Positions 37,718-46,973 of a stretch of 64,000 nt of DNA are shown piece after piece. Below the pieces are notes generated by a model. The model did no database searches and had not been told where the DNA came from. It was given only the letters and a program-made list of their open reading frames with translations. Made by a program: the position numbers and the translations under genes. The DNA is from an uncultured Geobacter sp. (GTDB taxonomy: Bacteria; Desulfobacterota; Desulfuromonadia; Geobacterales; Geobacteraceae): the NCBI GenBank assembly GCA_903925075.1, contig CAIYDQ010000136.1, positions 24,215-88,214 on the forward strand. The letters are read 5' to 3'. The number at the start of each line of letters is the position of its first letter. Position 1 is the first letter of the stretch.

Positions 37718-37992
37718 GTGAGATTTTTCCCATTCGTTTAAGTTTTTTTGATAACATGTATGGCCGGTTTTAGCAAGCCAACTTTTTAATCATTGACTCG
37801 TACACGGAACCTGCGGAGGCAACGGATAAGGCGGATTACTCTTGACGAGACTACTTGTGTTGATCATGAGAACAAGATAGTATAGAGGCTGGCTGTGAGC
37901 CTGCGGTTTGGACGCGACTGACAGCGACGCTTAGTTCACAAGAATCACTTCGCTTCATCTATCGCAAACACTGCAATCAAGGGGGAGTCATC

Positions 37993-38508
37993 ATGCTCAG
38001 CAAGAAGTTACTCAAGGCGCTAAACAACCAGCTCAACAAGGAAATCTACTCCGCCTACCTTTATCTTTCCATGTCCTCGTACGCCGGCTCCATCGGCCTC
38101 AAGGGGAGCGCCAATTGGTTCATGGTGCAGTACCAGGAGGAAATGGTGCACGCCATGAAGGTCTTCACTTTCATCAACAGCCGCGGGGAGCATACCGATC
38201 TGGCCGCCATCGCCGCCCCGCCTACCGAGTTCCGCTCGCTGCTCGACATGTTCCAGCAGACCCTGGCGCACGAGCAGACCATCACCGCGTCCATCAACGA
38301 GTTGACCGACCTGGCGCTGGCCGAGAAGGATCACGCGACCAACATCTTTTTGCAGTGGCTGGTCACCGAGCAGATCGAGGAAGAGGAGAACGACAGGGAC
38401 ATCATCGGCAAGCTGAAGCTGATAGGGGACAACGGGCAGGGGCTTTTGATGCTGGACAACGAACTGGCCGCCAGGGTTTTCGTACCGCCGCCGGCCACCG
38501 CCGCTTAG
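37993..38508 (+). CDS. Ferritin
   Basis: MLSKKLLKALNNQLNKEIYSAYLYLSMSSYAGSIGLKGSANWFMVQYQEEMVHAMKVFTFI...VTEQIEEE. Confidence 0.95.
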   Translation: MLSKKLLKALNNQLNKEIYSAYLYLSMSSYAGSIGLKGSANWFMVQYQEEMVHAMKVFTFINSRGEHTDLAAIAAPPTEFRSLLDMFQQTLAHEQTITASINELTDLALAEKDHATNIFLQWLVTEQIEEEENDRDIIGKLKLIGDNGQGLLMLDNELAARVFVPPPATAA

Positions 38509-38525
38509 CGACTCAAAGGCTTATT

Positions 38526-38752
38526 GCCACAAAAAGGCACAAAAAACGCAAAAGGGTAAACCCTCACTGCAAAGACTCGCAGACGGGAAAAAGCGGAACT
38601 GGACGGATACGGGCTGGACGAATAAAGGCGGATCAGGCGCAAAAGCTTTGGGGTTGGTTACCCCAAAGTCTTTGCCTGATCCGCCTTTACTCTTGTATCT
38701 GGGCTAGTTTCGGATATTGGATTTTTTTGTGTCTTTTGTGCTTTTTCGTGGC
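38526..38752. repeat. Nested palindromic element (outer GCCACAAAAAGGCACAAAAAACGC... / ...TTTTGTGCTTTTTCGTGGC; inner AAAGGCGGATCAGGC...)
   Basis: Outer imperfect arms 38526-38553/38721-38752; inner arms 38621-38652/38661-38689 around GGGGTTGGTTACCCC. Confidence 0.75.
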
Positions 38753-38784
38753 CAAACGCTTGTCTGGTTAAGGCCTTTACTTCA

Positions 38785-39855
38785 CTACAGCTTCTCTATC
38801 TTAGCCTTTTCCCGCAACGCCTCGACCCGGTCGGAGATCTCTTTTTGCACCTTTTCCTGCTTCAGGAACTCCTGGATCTTGGCTTTCACGTCCTCGAACT
38901 TCTCGGTCGCGGCCTCCTGCTTCTCGGTCAGCTTGATGATGTGATAGCCGAACTGGGTCTCCACTACGCCGCTTACTTCTCCCGGCTTCAGGGCGAAGGC
39001 GGCCTGCTCGAAGGGCGCCACCATCTGCCCGCGCCCGAAGGTCCCCAGATCGCCCCCCTGTGAGCTGCTCGGGCAGGTGGAATCCGACTTGGCGATGGCC
39101 GCGAAATCCTCCCCCGCCTTCACGCGCTTCAACAGGGCCTCGGCCTTCTCCTTGGCCTTCTTGCGCTCTTCGGGGGTCGATTTCTCGTCGGTGCCGATCA
39201 GGATGTGGCTGGCCCGCGCGCTTTCCGGCTTCTTGAAATACTTCTCCAGGTTCTCGTCGTAAAACTTGCGCGCCTCGGCCTCGGAAACGGCGGACTTGGA
39301 GACGAACTGGCTCTCGATCAGGTTGGCGATCACGATGTCCTTGCGGGTGAAGTCCTGCATGTCCTTCAGGGTCATGTCGACCCCCTTGAGCGCCTTCTCC
39401 AATTCCTCGTCCGACTTGAACTTGGCCCGGTTGAGTGCCACCTTCTCCGCGACCTGCTTGTCCAGATCCTTTATTTCCAGCTTCGTCGCTTCCTGGTAGA
39501 GGAGTTCGGCCGAAATCAACTGGTCCAGCGCCGCGTCTTCGGCCTGTTGCAGCATCTCCGGGGCCAGCGGCTGTTCCACCTGATTTTGCGACAGCATCAC
39601 CTTCAGGGCGCGCTCCAGCTCCACCCGGCTGATGACCGTGCCGTTCACCCGCGCCACCTGCTCTTTCTGGACGGGCTTGGCCTGCTGGCTTAGCGCTCCC
39701 TGCGGCTCTTTGTTTTGTTCCTTGGCTGATTCCTTGGGCTGCTCTTTGCTCGCGGACGGCTTGGCGGCTTCTTCCGCCAGAGCGGACCAGGCGGGGAGGC
39801 TTACCAGGAAAAGTGCGGCAAGAGCGGTGCTGCCGAGGTGTTTGAGGGAAAACAT
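38785..39855 (-). CDS. Peptidylprolyl isomerase, SurA/PrsA-like periplasmic parvulin
   Basis: Signal peptide; SARASHILIGTDEKSTPEERKKAKEKAEALLKRVKAGEDFAAIAKSDSTCPSSSQGGDLGTFGRGQMV. Confidence 0.93.
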   Translation of the reverse strand: MFSLKHLGSTALAALFLVSLPAWSALAEEAAKPSASKEQPKESAKEQNKEPQGALSQQAKPVQKEQVARVNGTVISRVELERALKVMLSQNQVEQPLAPEMLQQAEDAALDQLISAELLYQEATKLEIKDLDKQVAEKVALNRAKFKSDEELEKALKGVDMTLKDMQDFTRKDIVIANLIESQFVSKSAVSEAEARKFYDENLEKYFKKPESARASHILIGTDEKSTPEERKKAKEKAEALLKRVKAGEDFAAIAKSDSTCPSSSQGGDLGTFGRGQMVAPFEQAAFALKPGEVSGVVETQFGYHIIKLTEKQEAATEKFEDVKAKIQEFLKQEKVQKEISDRVEALREKAKIEKL

Positions 39856-40069
39856 GTAAGCTCCTTTGTCGGTGATTTTTGCTGGATCTTAGCATTTATC
39901 ATCTGGATTTCAAAACACAAAAAAGATGGCTTGCGGTCGATGCCGGGGATTTTACATCTTGGGGGTTTTAATGCGCAGCGGAATATGATAATAATACGGC
40001 CTGATTAAACAGCATCGGTTTGAGCGTCCCGGGCAGACCGTTGTCACCTCAATGCTAAGGAGCTGAATC

Positions 40070-40294
40070 ATGTCGAAAAAAAGCGAACAAGCGGCACTGC
40101 TGGCTTTTCTGGCCGGGGCAATCGTTGCGGCCGGCGCCGCGCTGCTCTTCACGCCCAAGACCGGGCGCGAGGTGCGCGAGAAATTGGGCGAGGCCAAGGA
40201 GGAAGCGCTGGAGAAGTTGAAGCGGCGCGTCAAGGGCGCCAAAAACGCCAAGGGCGATCCGCTCGACTACGACGGCGGCGATTGCTGGATCTAG
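40070..40294 (+). CDS. YtxH domain protein
   Basis: LLAFLAGAIVAAGAALLFTPKTGREVREKLGE. Confidence 0.85.
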   Translation: MSKKSEQAALLAFLAGAIVAAGAALLFTPKTGREVREKLGEAKEEALEKLKRRVKGAKNAKGDPLDYDGGDCWI

Positions 40295-40297
40295 GCC

Positions 40298-42634
40298 TTA
40301 CAGTGCCAACTCGCGCCGCACCGTTTCCAGGTACTCTCTGATCGCCTGCGCGCTCTCCATGGCGAGCACGCGATCGGCGATCTCCCTTGCCTTGGTCAGC
40401 GTCGTGCGCCGGATCGCCTCTTTCACCCCCGGGATGTTCGGGGCGGAGAGGCTGAAGCTGCGGATGCCGAGCCCCAACAGCAGCAGCGCGTTGAGCGGCT
40501 CCCCGGCCATCTCGCCGCAGAGCGTGGCCGGCTTCCCCGCGTTGGCGGCGGCGTCGGCCACCCTCTTGATGGAGTGCAGCACGGCCGGATGGTAGGGCTC
40601 GAACCATTTCTTCACCCGCTGGTTGTTGCGGTCGCAGGCGAGGGTGTACTGGATCAGGTCGTTGCTCCCTATGCTCAAGTAATCGACTTCCTTGGCCAGC
40701 ATCTCCACGTTCATAACCGCCGCCGGCAACTCCACCATGATGCCGAAGCCGATGCCGGCGTCGAACGGCTTCCCCTCCCGAGACAGCTCTTCTTTCACCT
40801 CCTCCAGAATCTGCTTGATGCGCCGCACCTCGTCCACTCCCGCCACCAGCGGAAACATCAGCTTGCAGTTGCCGTGCGCCGAGGCGAGCAGCACGCCGGC
40901 CAGTTGTTCGCGGAAGATGTCTTCGCGCTCAAGCGACACCCTGATCGAGCGCCAGCCGAGGAAGGGGTTGTCCTCTTTGGGTTGGGGAAAGTAGGGGAGC
41001 GCCTTGTCGCCGCCGATGTCGAGCGTCCTGATGGTGACGGGGAGCCCGGGAAATCCCTCCAGCATCTTGCGGTAGATGGCGGCCTGCTCCAACCGGGTGG
41101 GAAAGGAGTTGCGGGACATGAAGGGAAACTCCGTGCGGTAGAGCCCCACCCCTTCGGCGCCGTGCAGGTGCGCCACGCGCAGGTCGCTCAACAGCCCGAC
41201 GTTCGCCAAAAGCGCCACCCGACAGCCGTCCGGCGTCACCGCCGGCAGGTCGCGGATCCCCTCCAGAGCGCGCTGCTTCAGGTCGTATTCCCCTTGCAGC
41301 CGCTGGTATTCGGCCTTGATGCTGCCGTCGGGGTTGATGTAGACGCAGCCGGAGGTGCCGTCGACGATCACCTCGCTCCTCACCCCGACGTACTTCAACA
41401 CCCCCTCCACGCCGAAGACCGCCGGGATCCCCAGGGCGCGCGCCATGATGGCCGCGTGCGCGTGCAGGTTCCCTTTTTCGGTGACGATGCCGATCACCTT
41501 GGCGTGGTCCATGACGGCCAGGTCGGAAGCCAGGAGCTCCCGGGCGATCAGGATCCGGTTGTCGCGCATCTTTTCCTGCTTGCGGTGGCCGCCGTTCAGG
41601 GAGTCGCAGATGCGACGGCCGATGTCCTCCATGTCGGCGGAGCGCTCGCGCAGGTACGGGTCCTCCATCCGGGAGAAGGCCGTCACGTAGTCCCCGACCA
41701 CCTGGCTTACTGCCCTCATGGCCCCCACGTCGCCGTCGATCAGGGTGGTCACCTTGGCGATGAAGCCGCGGTCTTCCAGGATCATCAGGTGGCTGTGAAA
41801 GATGGAGGCGTCCGCCTCGGAAAGGATCTCTCCCACCCGTTTTTCCATGTAGAGGGTCTGGATGCGCGCCTTCTCCAGCGCCACCTGGAACCTTTTGTGC
41901 TCCTCGGCGCGCGGCCTGGCCCGCTCCAGCACGGCCTCCTCGAGCGGACCGCGGCTTAACACCGAGACTTTGCCCAGGGCGAAGCCGGCCGCGATGCCGA
42001 TGCCGGTCAAAACCGAGGGGGCGGAGCGTCGCTTGCCGCGCCCGGCGTCCTTCAGCACCCCGCTTTTTTTCAGCCGCTCCACCTCGGCCGCGTAGTAGGC
42101 GCGCTCCTGCTCCTTTTTGCGGATGGAATCGAGCAGCTTGGCGTTGGAGACGATGCTGGAGATCTGCCAGGCGATGGTGGAGACGGCGCTGATTTCGTGG
42201 GGGGTGAAGGTGCGCGGCTCGCGGTTCTGGATGACGATCACGCCGAGCGGGTTGTTTCTCTGGTAGAAGGGGACCCCCAGAAAGGAGAGCACCTTCTCTT
42301 CCTTGGTGCGCGCGAAATACTTGTAGCGCGGGTGCAGCGGGGCGTTGTCGGTGGCCACCACGCCGCGCTGTTCGATGGCCAGGCCGGTGAGCCCTTCCGA
42401 GGTCTTCATGGTGATGCCGACCGAGAGCCTGGAGAGGCCGCGGGTGGCGTGCAGCCGCAGGGTCTCGCCGTCCTCCTCCAAAAGGTAGATGGAGCAGACG
42501 TCCGAGGCCATGCGCTTGGCCACCAGGTTGACGATGTTGTCCAGGGTTTCTTGCAGATCGTGGGAGTGCAGTATCAGCGCGCTGATGTCCTCCAGCGTTC
42601 TCAAACCCAATTTTTCCGCGCTTTCCTCCGGCAT
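40298..42634 (-). CDS. ptsP: Phosphoenolpyruvate-protein phosphotransferase PtsP (GAF-EI-Ntr)
   Basis: N-terminal GAF; NLHAHAAIMARALGIPAVFGV; RTLDIGGDKALPYFP; LSIGSNDLIQYTLACDRNN; TLCGEMAG. Confidence 0.95.
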   Translation of the reverse strand: MPEESAEKLGLRTLEDISALILHSHDLQETLDNIVNLVAKRMASDVCSIYLLEEDGETLRLHATRGLSRLSVGITMKTSEGLTGLAIEQRGVVATDNAPLHPRYKYFARTKEEKVLSFLGVPFYQRNNPLGVIVIQNREPRTFTPHEISAVSTIAWQISSIVSNAKLLDSIRKKEQERAYYAAEVERLKKSGVLKDAGRGKRRSAPSVLTGIGIAAGFALGKVSVLSRGPLEEAVLERARPRAEEHKRFQVALEKARIQTLYMEKRVGEILSEADASIFHSHLMILEDRGFIAKVTTLIDGDVGAMRAVSQVVGDYVTAFSRMEDPYLRERSADMEDIGRRICDSLNGGHRKQEKMRDNRILIARELLASDLAVMDHAKVIGIVTEKGNLHAHAAIMARALGIPAVFGVEGVLKYVGVRSEVIVDGTSGCVYINPDGSIKAEYQRLQGEYDLKQRALEGIRDLPAVTPDGCRVALLANVGLLSDLRVAHLHGAEGVGLYRTEFPFMSRNSFPTRLEQAAIYRKMLEGFPGLPVTIRTLDIGGDKALPYFPQPKEDNPFLGWRSIRVSLEREDIFREQLAGVLLASAHGNCKLMFPLVAGVDEVRRIKQILEEVKEELSREGKPFDAGIGFGIMVELPAAVMNVEMLAKEVDYLSIGSNDLIQYTLACDRNNQRVKKWFEPYHPAVLHSIKRVADAAANAGKPATLCGEMAGEPLNALLLLGLGIRSFSLSAPNIPGVKEAIRRTTLTKAREIADRVLAMESAQAIREYLETVRRELAL

Positions 42635-42722
42635 ATCGCTTCCCCTTTTCCCGTGACCTGCGCAGTATAAATGGGAAAAAAGAAATGTGAAGCTTTTTAA
42701 TCTGATTTTAACAGCTCTGCTG

Positions 42723-42752
42723 TTGGCAAAGTCGCCGCTTCTCTGCTATAGT
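42723..42752 (+). promoter_or_regulatory. Sigma70-like promoter TTGGCA-N18-TATAGT upstream of TPR gene
   Basis: -35/-10 match in the intergenic gap. Confidence 0.5.
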
Positions 42753-42790
42753 GCTCGCCAATGATGAGCGGCATAAGCACGGAGGTGGCC

Positions 42791-43585
42791 ATGGGAACGA
42801 CTTTTGACGAGAAGCTGGCGGACGGCATAGCCCTGATGGAATCGGGGGAGTACCCCAAGGCGATCGACGCCTTCAAGGCTTGCCTCGACCTTGAGCCCGG
42901 CAACGCGGAAGGCTATTTTTACCTGGGCGAAGCGCTCTCCGAGTCGGGCCGGGCCGACGAAGCCGTCGCCGCCCTGAAAAAGGGGATGGATCTCGCCCCG
43001 GAGGATCTGGACGGGCTGACCGCCCTGGGCGACGTCTACTTCGAGGCCGGCAGGCACAAGGACGCCCTGGCCTGCTACCGCAAGGTGACCGAACTGCAGC
43101 CCAAGGATTGCGACGGCTACGTCAGCATGGGACTGGTCTACAACGCCATGGAGCGGGCCGACGACGCGCTGAAGTCCTTCGCGCGGGCGCTGGAGCTCGA
43201 CCCGAAGAACGTCTTCGCGCTCAACGCGGTCGGCGATCTCTATTACGGGCTGGGCGAGAACGACAAGGCGATCGCCGCCTATCGCAAGGGGATAGAGATC
43301 GACCCCACCGACGCCACCGCCCGTTTCAATCTGGGGGAGCTTTACTACGACATGGACGACCTGGAGGCCGCGGAGCGCGAGACCCTGGAGGCGCTCAGGC
43401 TCGATCCCGATTTCACCATGAGTTACCTGACGCTCGGCAACATCTGCATCGACCAGGACCGGACGGCCGAGGCCATCGGCTACTTCGAGAACTATCTTAA
43501 GAAGGAGCACTCCCCCCAGGCGCGCGAGATGGTCGCCGAAGTGAAGGCGGTGGTCGAGGGGCTGAAGGAAGAGCTGCGCGGCTAA
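42791..43585 (+). CDS. TPR-repeat protein
   Basis: Successive 34-residue repeats (AEGYFYLGEALSESGRADEAVAALKKGMDLAPE...); SD GGAGGTGGCC before ATG 42791. Confidence 0.9.
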   Translation: MGTTFDEKLADGIALMESGEYPKAIDAFKACLDLEPGNAEGYFYLGEALSESGRADEAVAALKKGMDLAPEDLDGLTALGDVYFEAGRHKDALACYRKVTELQPKDCDGYVSMGLVYNAMERADDALKSFARALELDPKNVFALNAVGDLYYGLGENDKAIAAYRKGIEIDPTDATARFNLGELYYDMDDLEAAERETLEALRLDPDFTMSYLTLGNICIDQDRTAEAIGYFENYLKKEHSPQAREMVAEVKAVVEGLKEELRG

Positions 43586-43607
43586 ATGCCGTTGCCGGCG
43601 CGAGAAA

Positions 43608-43633
43608 AAAGGGGGGCCTTGCGGCCCCCCTTT
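43608..43633. terminator. Bidirectional terminator between convergent genes
   Basis: AAAGGGGGGCC-TTGC-GGCCCCCCTTT. Confidence 0.9.
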
Positions 43634-43635
43634 CT

Positions 43636-44751
43636 TTATACGCTCTTCTTCAGCTTGGCGAGGATGGCGTCGACGACGTGGTGCGCGTCGTTCACCGCGG
43701 TATAGATCAGATTGGGGTGCCTCTCCTCTTGGATGGAGCCCTTGCTGATGCGCATGTACGACGGGGAGATGGCGCCGCCGATCACGTACACCCCCTTCCT
43801 GGTCGATTCGTACTCGGAGGTTAGGAGCAGCAACCGGTCCCCTTCCTTGGCCACCTGGCAGACCCCCTCGGCGCAGGCGATGGTCTGCACCCCGATGTGG
43901 TCGTAAATGGAGAGCGGGCCCTGGCTGCCGATGCAGGCGATCACGTTCTTCATGGGGAAGCTCATCGAATGGTAGCGTTCGATGCCGCCGGGGGACTTGT
44001 CCTCGCTCACCCGGATCACCAGGCGATCCACCCCCTCGTCGTCCACCTCGCCGATCCTCGGGATCGCCCCCGGCAGCAGCCGGATGTTCCCCCCCAAGAG
44101 GATCTCTTCCCCGAGCCGCTGCGCCGTCTCCTTGTTGACGTCGAAGGTCTCGGAGACGTGCGCCCAGTAGACCGGCTCCTTGTCGTTGGCGCTGCGCTTC
44201 TCTTTCAGGATCGAGATGATCACGTCCGCCGCGGAGTTGCCGCCGCCGATCACCAGGGCGCGGATGCCCAGGTACTTCTTGGGGTCGTCCAGCCCCTTGG
44301 CGACCATCTTGGCGTCGCCGTAGACGGAGAGCTCCTTGGGGATGGAGCTGCCGAAGGCGAGCAGCACCTTCTTGGCCAGATAGTTTCCCCGGGAGGTGGC
44401 GACCTTCAGGTATTCCCGTCCGTCATGGATGTTCTCGAACTGGGTTTCGGTCAGTACGTTCAGTCCTTCGTGCTGAACGAAGTGCTGCACGTACTGGATA
44501 TACTTCTCCACCGTGACCGGCTTGTCGGGCGGGCGCAGTTCCTCGACCAGGAACGGCTCCGGGTTGTCCTTGGGCTTGGAAGGGTAGACGTTCTTTCCTT
44601 CCGGGTAGGTATTGGCGATCCCCTGGAACACCGACTTGCCCGATTCAATCAGCAGGTGGCTGAGCCCGTGCTTGTGACACAGATACGCCGCCGCGATCCC
44701 GCCGGGACCGCCGCCTACTATCACTACATCGTACTTATCATTCATGGGCAT
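43636..44751 (-). CDS. FAD/NAD(P)-binding oxidoreductase (thioredoxin-reductase-like fold, no CxxC)
   Basis: YDVVIVGGGPGGIAAAYLCHKHG; ALVIGGGNSAADVIISIL; VIACIGSQGP. Confidence 0.85.
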   Translation of the reverse strand: MPMNDKYDVVIVGGGPGGIAAAYLCHKHGLSHLLIESGKSVFQGIANTYPEGKNVYPSKPKDNPEPFLVEELRPPDKPVTVEKYIQYVQHFVQHEGLNVLTETQFENIHDGREYLKVATSRGNYLAKKVLLAFGSSIPKELSVYGDAKMVAKGLDDPKKYLGIRALVIGGGNSAADVIISILKEKRSANDKEPVYWAHVSETFDVNKETAQRLGEEILLGGNIRLLPGAIPRIGEVDDEGVDRLVIRVSEDKSPGGIERYHSMSFPMKNVIACIGSQGPLSIYDHIGVQTIACAEGVCQVAKEGDRLLLLTSEYESTRKGVYVIGGAISPSYMRISKGSIQEERHPNLIYTAVNDAHHVVDAILAKLKKSV

Positions 44752-44841
44752 CCCTCGTTTCTTATTGAAGATTTTTCAACTATACGCGCATCGTCCGGGG
44801 CGTTCAAAGAAAATCAACTAAAGCTGATTGCGCCGCGCCCC

Positions 44842-44869
44842 TTGGCAAACGCGGCAGTTAGTGTACAAT
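44842..44869 (+). promoter_or_regulatory. Sigma70-like promoter TTGGCA-N16-TACAAT
   Basis: Upstream of second YtxH gene. Confidence 0.5.
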
Positions 44870-44913
44870 TGGCCAGTCGAAATCACTAAACTGACGGGAA
44901 AAGGAGGATGGTT

Positions 44914-45273
44914 ATGTCAGAAAGGGAAAACAACACGGCAACGGTCGGCGCGCTCATGCTGCTGGCGGGCGGCATCATCGGCGCAGGACTCGCGCTCATG
45001 TACGCACCGCAAAGCGGCGCGAAAACCCGCAAGGATCTGGTGAAATACGGCAAGAAGGCGCGCCGCAGGACCCAGGAGGCGGTGGAGGTCGTGGAGGACT
45101 TCACCGAACAGGTGACCGACATGGCGGAGCTGGTGGGCGAGCGCGCCTCCGAAATCCTCGAGAAAGGCAAGGACATGGCTTACGGCGCCAAGAAAGGGCT
45201 GCTGAAGGCGATCCAGGAGGGCGAGGCGCGCCTGGAGAAAGAGCGGTCGCGGTTGTCGAAGCTGATAGGGTAG
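44914..45273 (+). CDS. YtxH domain protein
   Basis: GALMLLAGGIIGAGLALMYAPQSGAKTRKDLVKYGKKA; SD AAGGAGG. Confidence 0.88.
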   Translation: MSERENNTATVGALMLLAGGIIGAGLALMYAPQSGAKTRKDLVKYGKKARRRTQEAVEVVEDFTEQVTDMAELVGERASEILEKGKDMAYGAKKGLLKAIQEGEARLEKERSRLSKLIG

Positions 45274-45279
45274 GGCGCT

Positions 45280-45909
45280 TTAAGGCGCGTGCAGCGTGAT
45301 GTCCCCGTACCAGGCGGTCGCCTCGTCCTGAGTGTCGTCCGTGTCGGTCATGATGGCAACCCCCCCCAACAGGGGGGGCTCTTCTCCGTAAATCCTCTTA
45401 TAGTCCTCGTAGATGTTGCGCTCTTCGCTCACCCACTTGCCGGCTCCCTCGTCGCCGCTTTCCACCGCCACGATCACCGAGTTTTTCGTATAGGGGCTGG
45501 GCGCCTCGCTCCCCTTGGGCATCTTGGCGGCCCAGACGTAGTTGATCGCCCGCATCCTCCAGAAAAAGGTGCGCGGGAACAGCACGTAGACCCGGGCGGC
45601 GAAGTCGTCGCCGCTCTTTTGCTTGATGTCCTCCCGCTTCAGCACGTGGTCGATGCGCCAGCTCCAGGTGATCTTCGGGTACTTGTGGACGTCTATGGAA
45701 AGCTTCTTGATCTTGCCGGAGGCGGCCTTGACGCTGTGCGCCTTCAGCGCGCCGTCCTCAAGCGTATAGCTGGTGCTCCCCTTGATGGTCTTGTCGGTCC
45801 AACCGGAGAGGTCGGAGGCGCTGAAACGCGCGACGGGGATCTCGGCGGACGGGGCGCCGACGCCGACGCCGGCGGCGAGCATGGCTGCGATCATCAACTG
45901 GTTCAGCAT
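45280..45909 (-). CDS. DUF3047-like exported protein
   Basis: Signal peptide; ITWSWRIDHVLKREDIKQKSGDDFAARVYVLFP...VAIMTDTDDTQDEATAWYGDI. Confidence 0.8.
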   Translation of the reverse strand: MLNQLMIAAMLAAGVGVGAPSAEIPVARFSASDLSGWTDKTIKGSTSYTLEDGALKAHSVKAASGKIKKLSIDVHKYPKITWSWRIDHVLKREDIKQKSGDDFAARVYVLFPRTFFWRMRAINYVWAAKMPKGSEAPSPYTKNSVIVAVESGDEGAGKWVSEERNIYEDYKRIYGEEPPLLGGVAIMTDTDDTQDEATAWYGDITLHAP

Positions 45910-45927
45910 GGTTACTCCGAAGTTAAG

Positions 45928-46818
45928 TTAAATCCCCTTGCCGGTCAGCTTGACCAGCGCCTCCATGTACTTTTCCGCGGTCTTGGCGACGATCTCCTCG
46001 GGCAAGGGGGGCGCGGGCGCGGTCTTGCCCCAGTCCAGCGTCTCCAGGTAGTCCCTCAGGAACTGCTTGTCGAAGGAGGGTTGCGGTCCCCCCGGCTGGT
46101 AGCTCTCCTTGGGCCAGAAGCGGCTGGAGTCGGGGGTCATGCACTCGTCGATGATGATCAGCTCGCCCTGGTAGATGCCGTACTCGAACTTGGTGTCGGC
46201 GATGATGATCCCCTTCTGGTCGGCGATGCCGCGCGCCTTCTCGTAGATCGCCAGCGTCACCTCACGCACCCGCTGGGCGATCTCCGCCCCGCAGATCTCG
46301 CTCATGGTCTCGAAGGAGATGTTCTCGTCGTGGGTGCCGAGCTCCGCCTTGGTCGAGGGGGTGAAGATCGGCTCGGGGAGGCGATCCGACTCCTTGAGCC
46401 CCGCGGGGAGCTTGATGCCGCAGATGGCGCCGGTCTGCTGGTAATCCTTCCACCCCGAGCCGGAGAGGTAGCCGCGCACGATGCACTCGGCCGCCAGCGG
46501 GGCGGCTTTCTTCACCAGCATGGAGCGCCCGGCCAGGGTTTCCGCGTAGGGTTGGCACTCCTTGGGGAAGTCGGCGACGTCGGTGGAGATGATGTGGTTT
46601 TTGATGATCCCTTCCATCTCGCGGAACCAATAGGCGGAGATCTGGGTCAGCACGTACCCCTTGTTGGGGATCGCTTCGTTCATGATCACGTCGAAGGCGG
46701 AGATCCTGTCCGTGGTGACGATGAGCAGCGTGTCGCCGAGGTCGTAGATGTCGCGCACCTTGCCGCGGGCGGCCAGTTTCAGGTCGGGAAAATCCGTGGT
46801 AAGCACCAGTTTGGTCAT
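45928..46818 (-). CDS. purC: Phosphoribosylaminoimidazole-succinocarboxamide synthase
   Basis: [71 protein letters not shown]. Confidence 0.96.
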   Translation of the reverse strand: MTKLVLTTDFPDLKLAARGKVRDIYDLGDTLLIVTTDRISAFDVIMNEAIPNKGYVLTQISAYWFREMEGIIKNHIISTDVADFPKECQPYAETLAGRSMLVKKAAPLAAECIVRGYLSGSGWKDYQQTGAICGIKLPAGLKESDRLPEPIFTPSTKAELGTHDENISFETMSEICGAEIAQRVREVTLAIYEKARGIADQKGIIIADTKFEYGIYQGELIIIDECMTPDSSRFWPKESYQPGGPQPSFDKQFLRDYLETLDWGKTAPAPPLPEEIVAKTAEKYMEALVKLTGKGI

Positions 46819-46973
46819 CTGCTTTCTCCTTTGTTGAATGGCATGGGGAGTGCTTGTAGCTTCAAAAAACAACCGTTAAAAGTGAAAGGTGAAGAGCGCT
46901 CCTGCACCCTCCACCTCGCACTGCATTGTCGACGACTTCAGGGAAGGCCGCCTTCCCTTGACGTATGGCGCCT

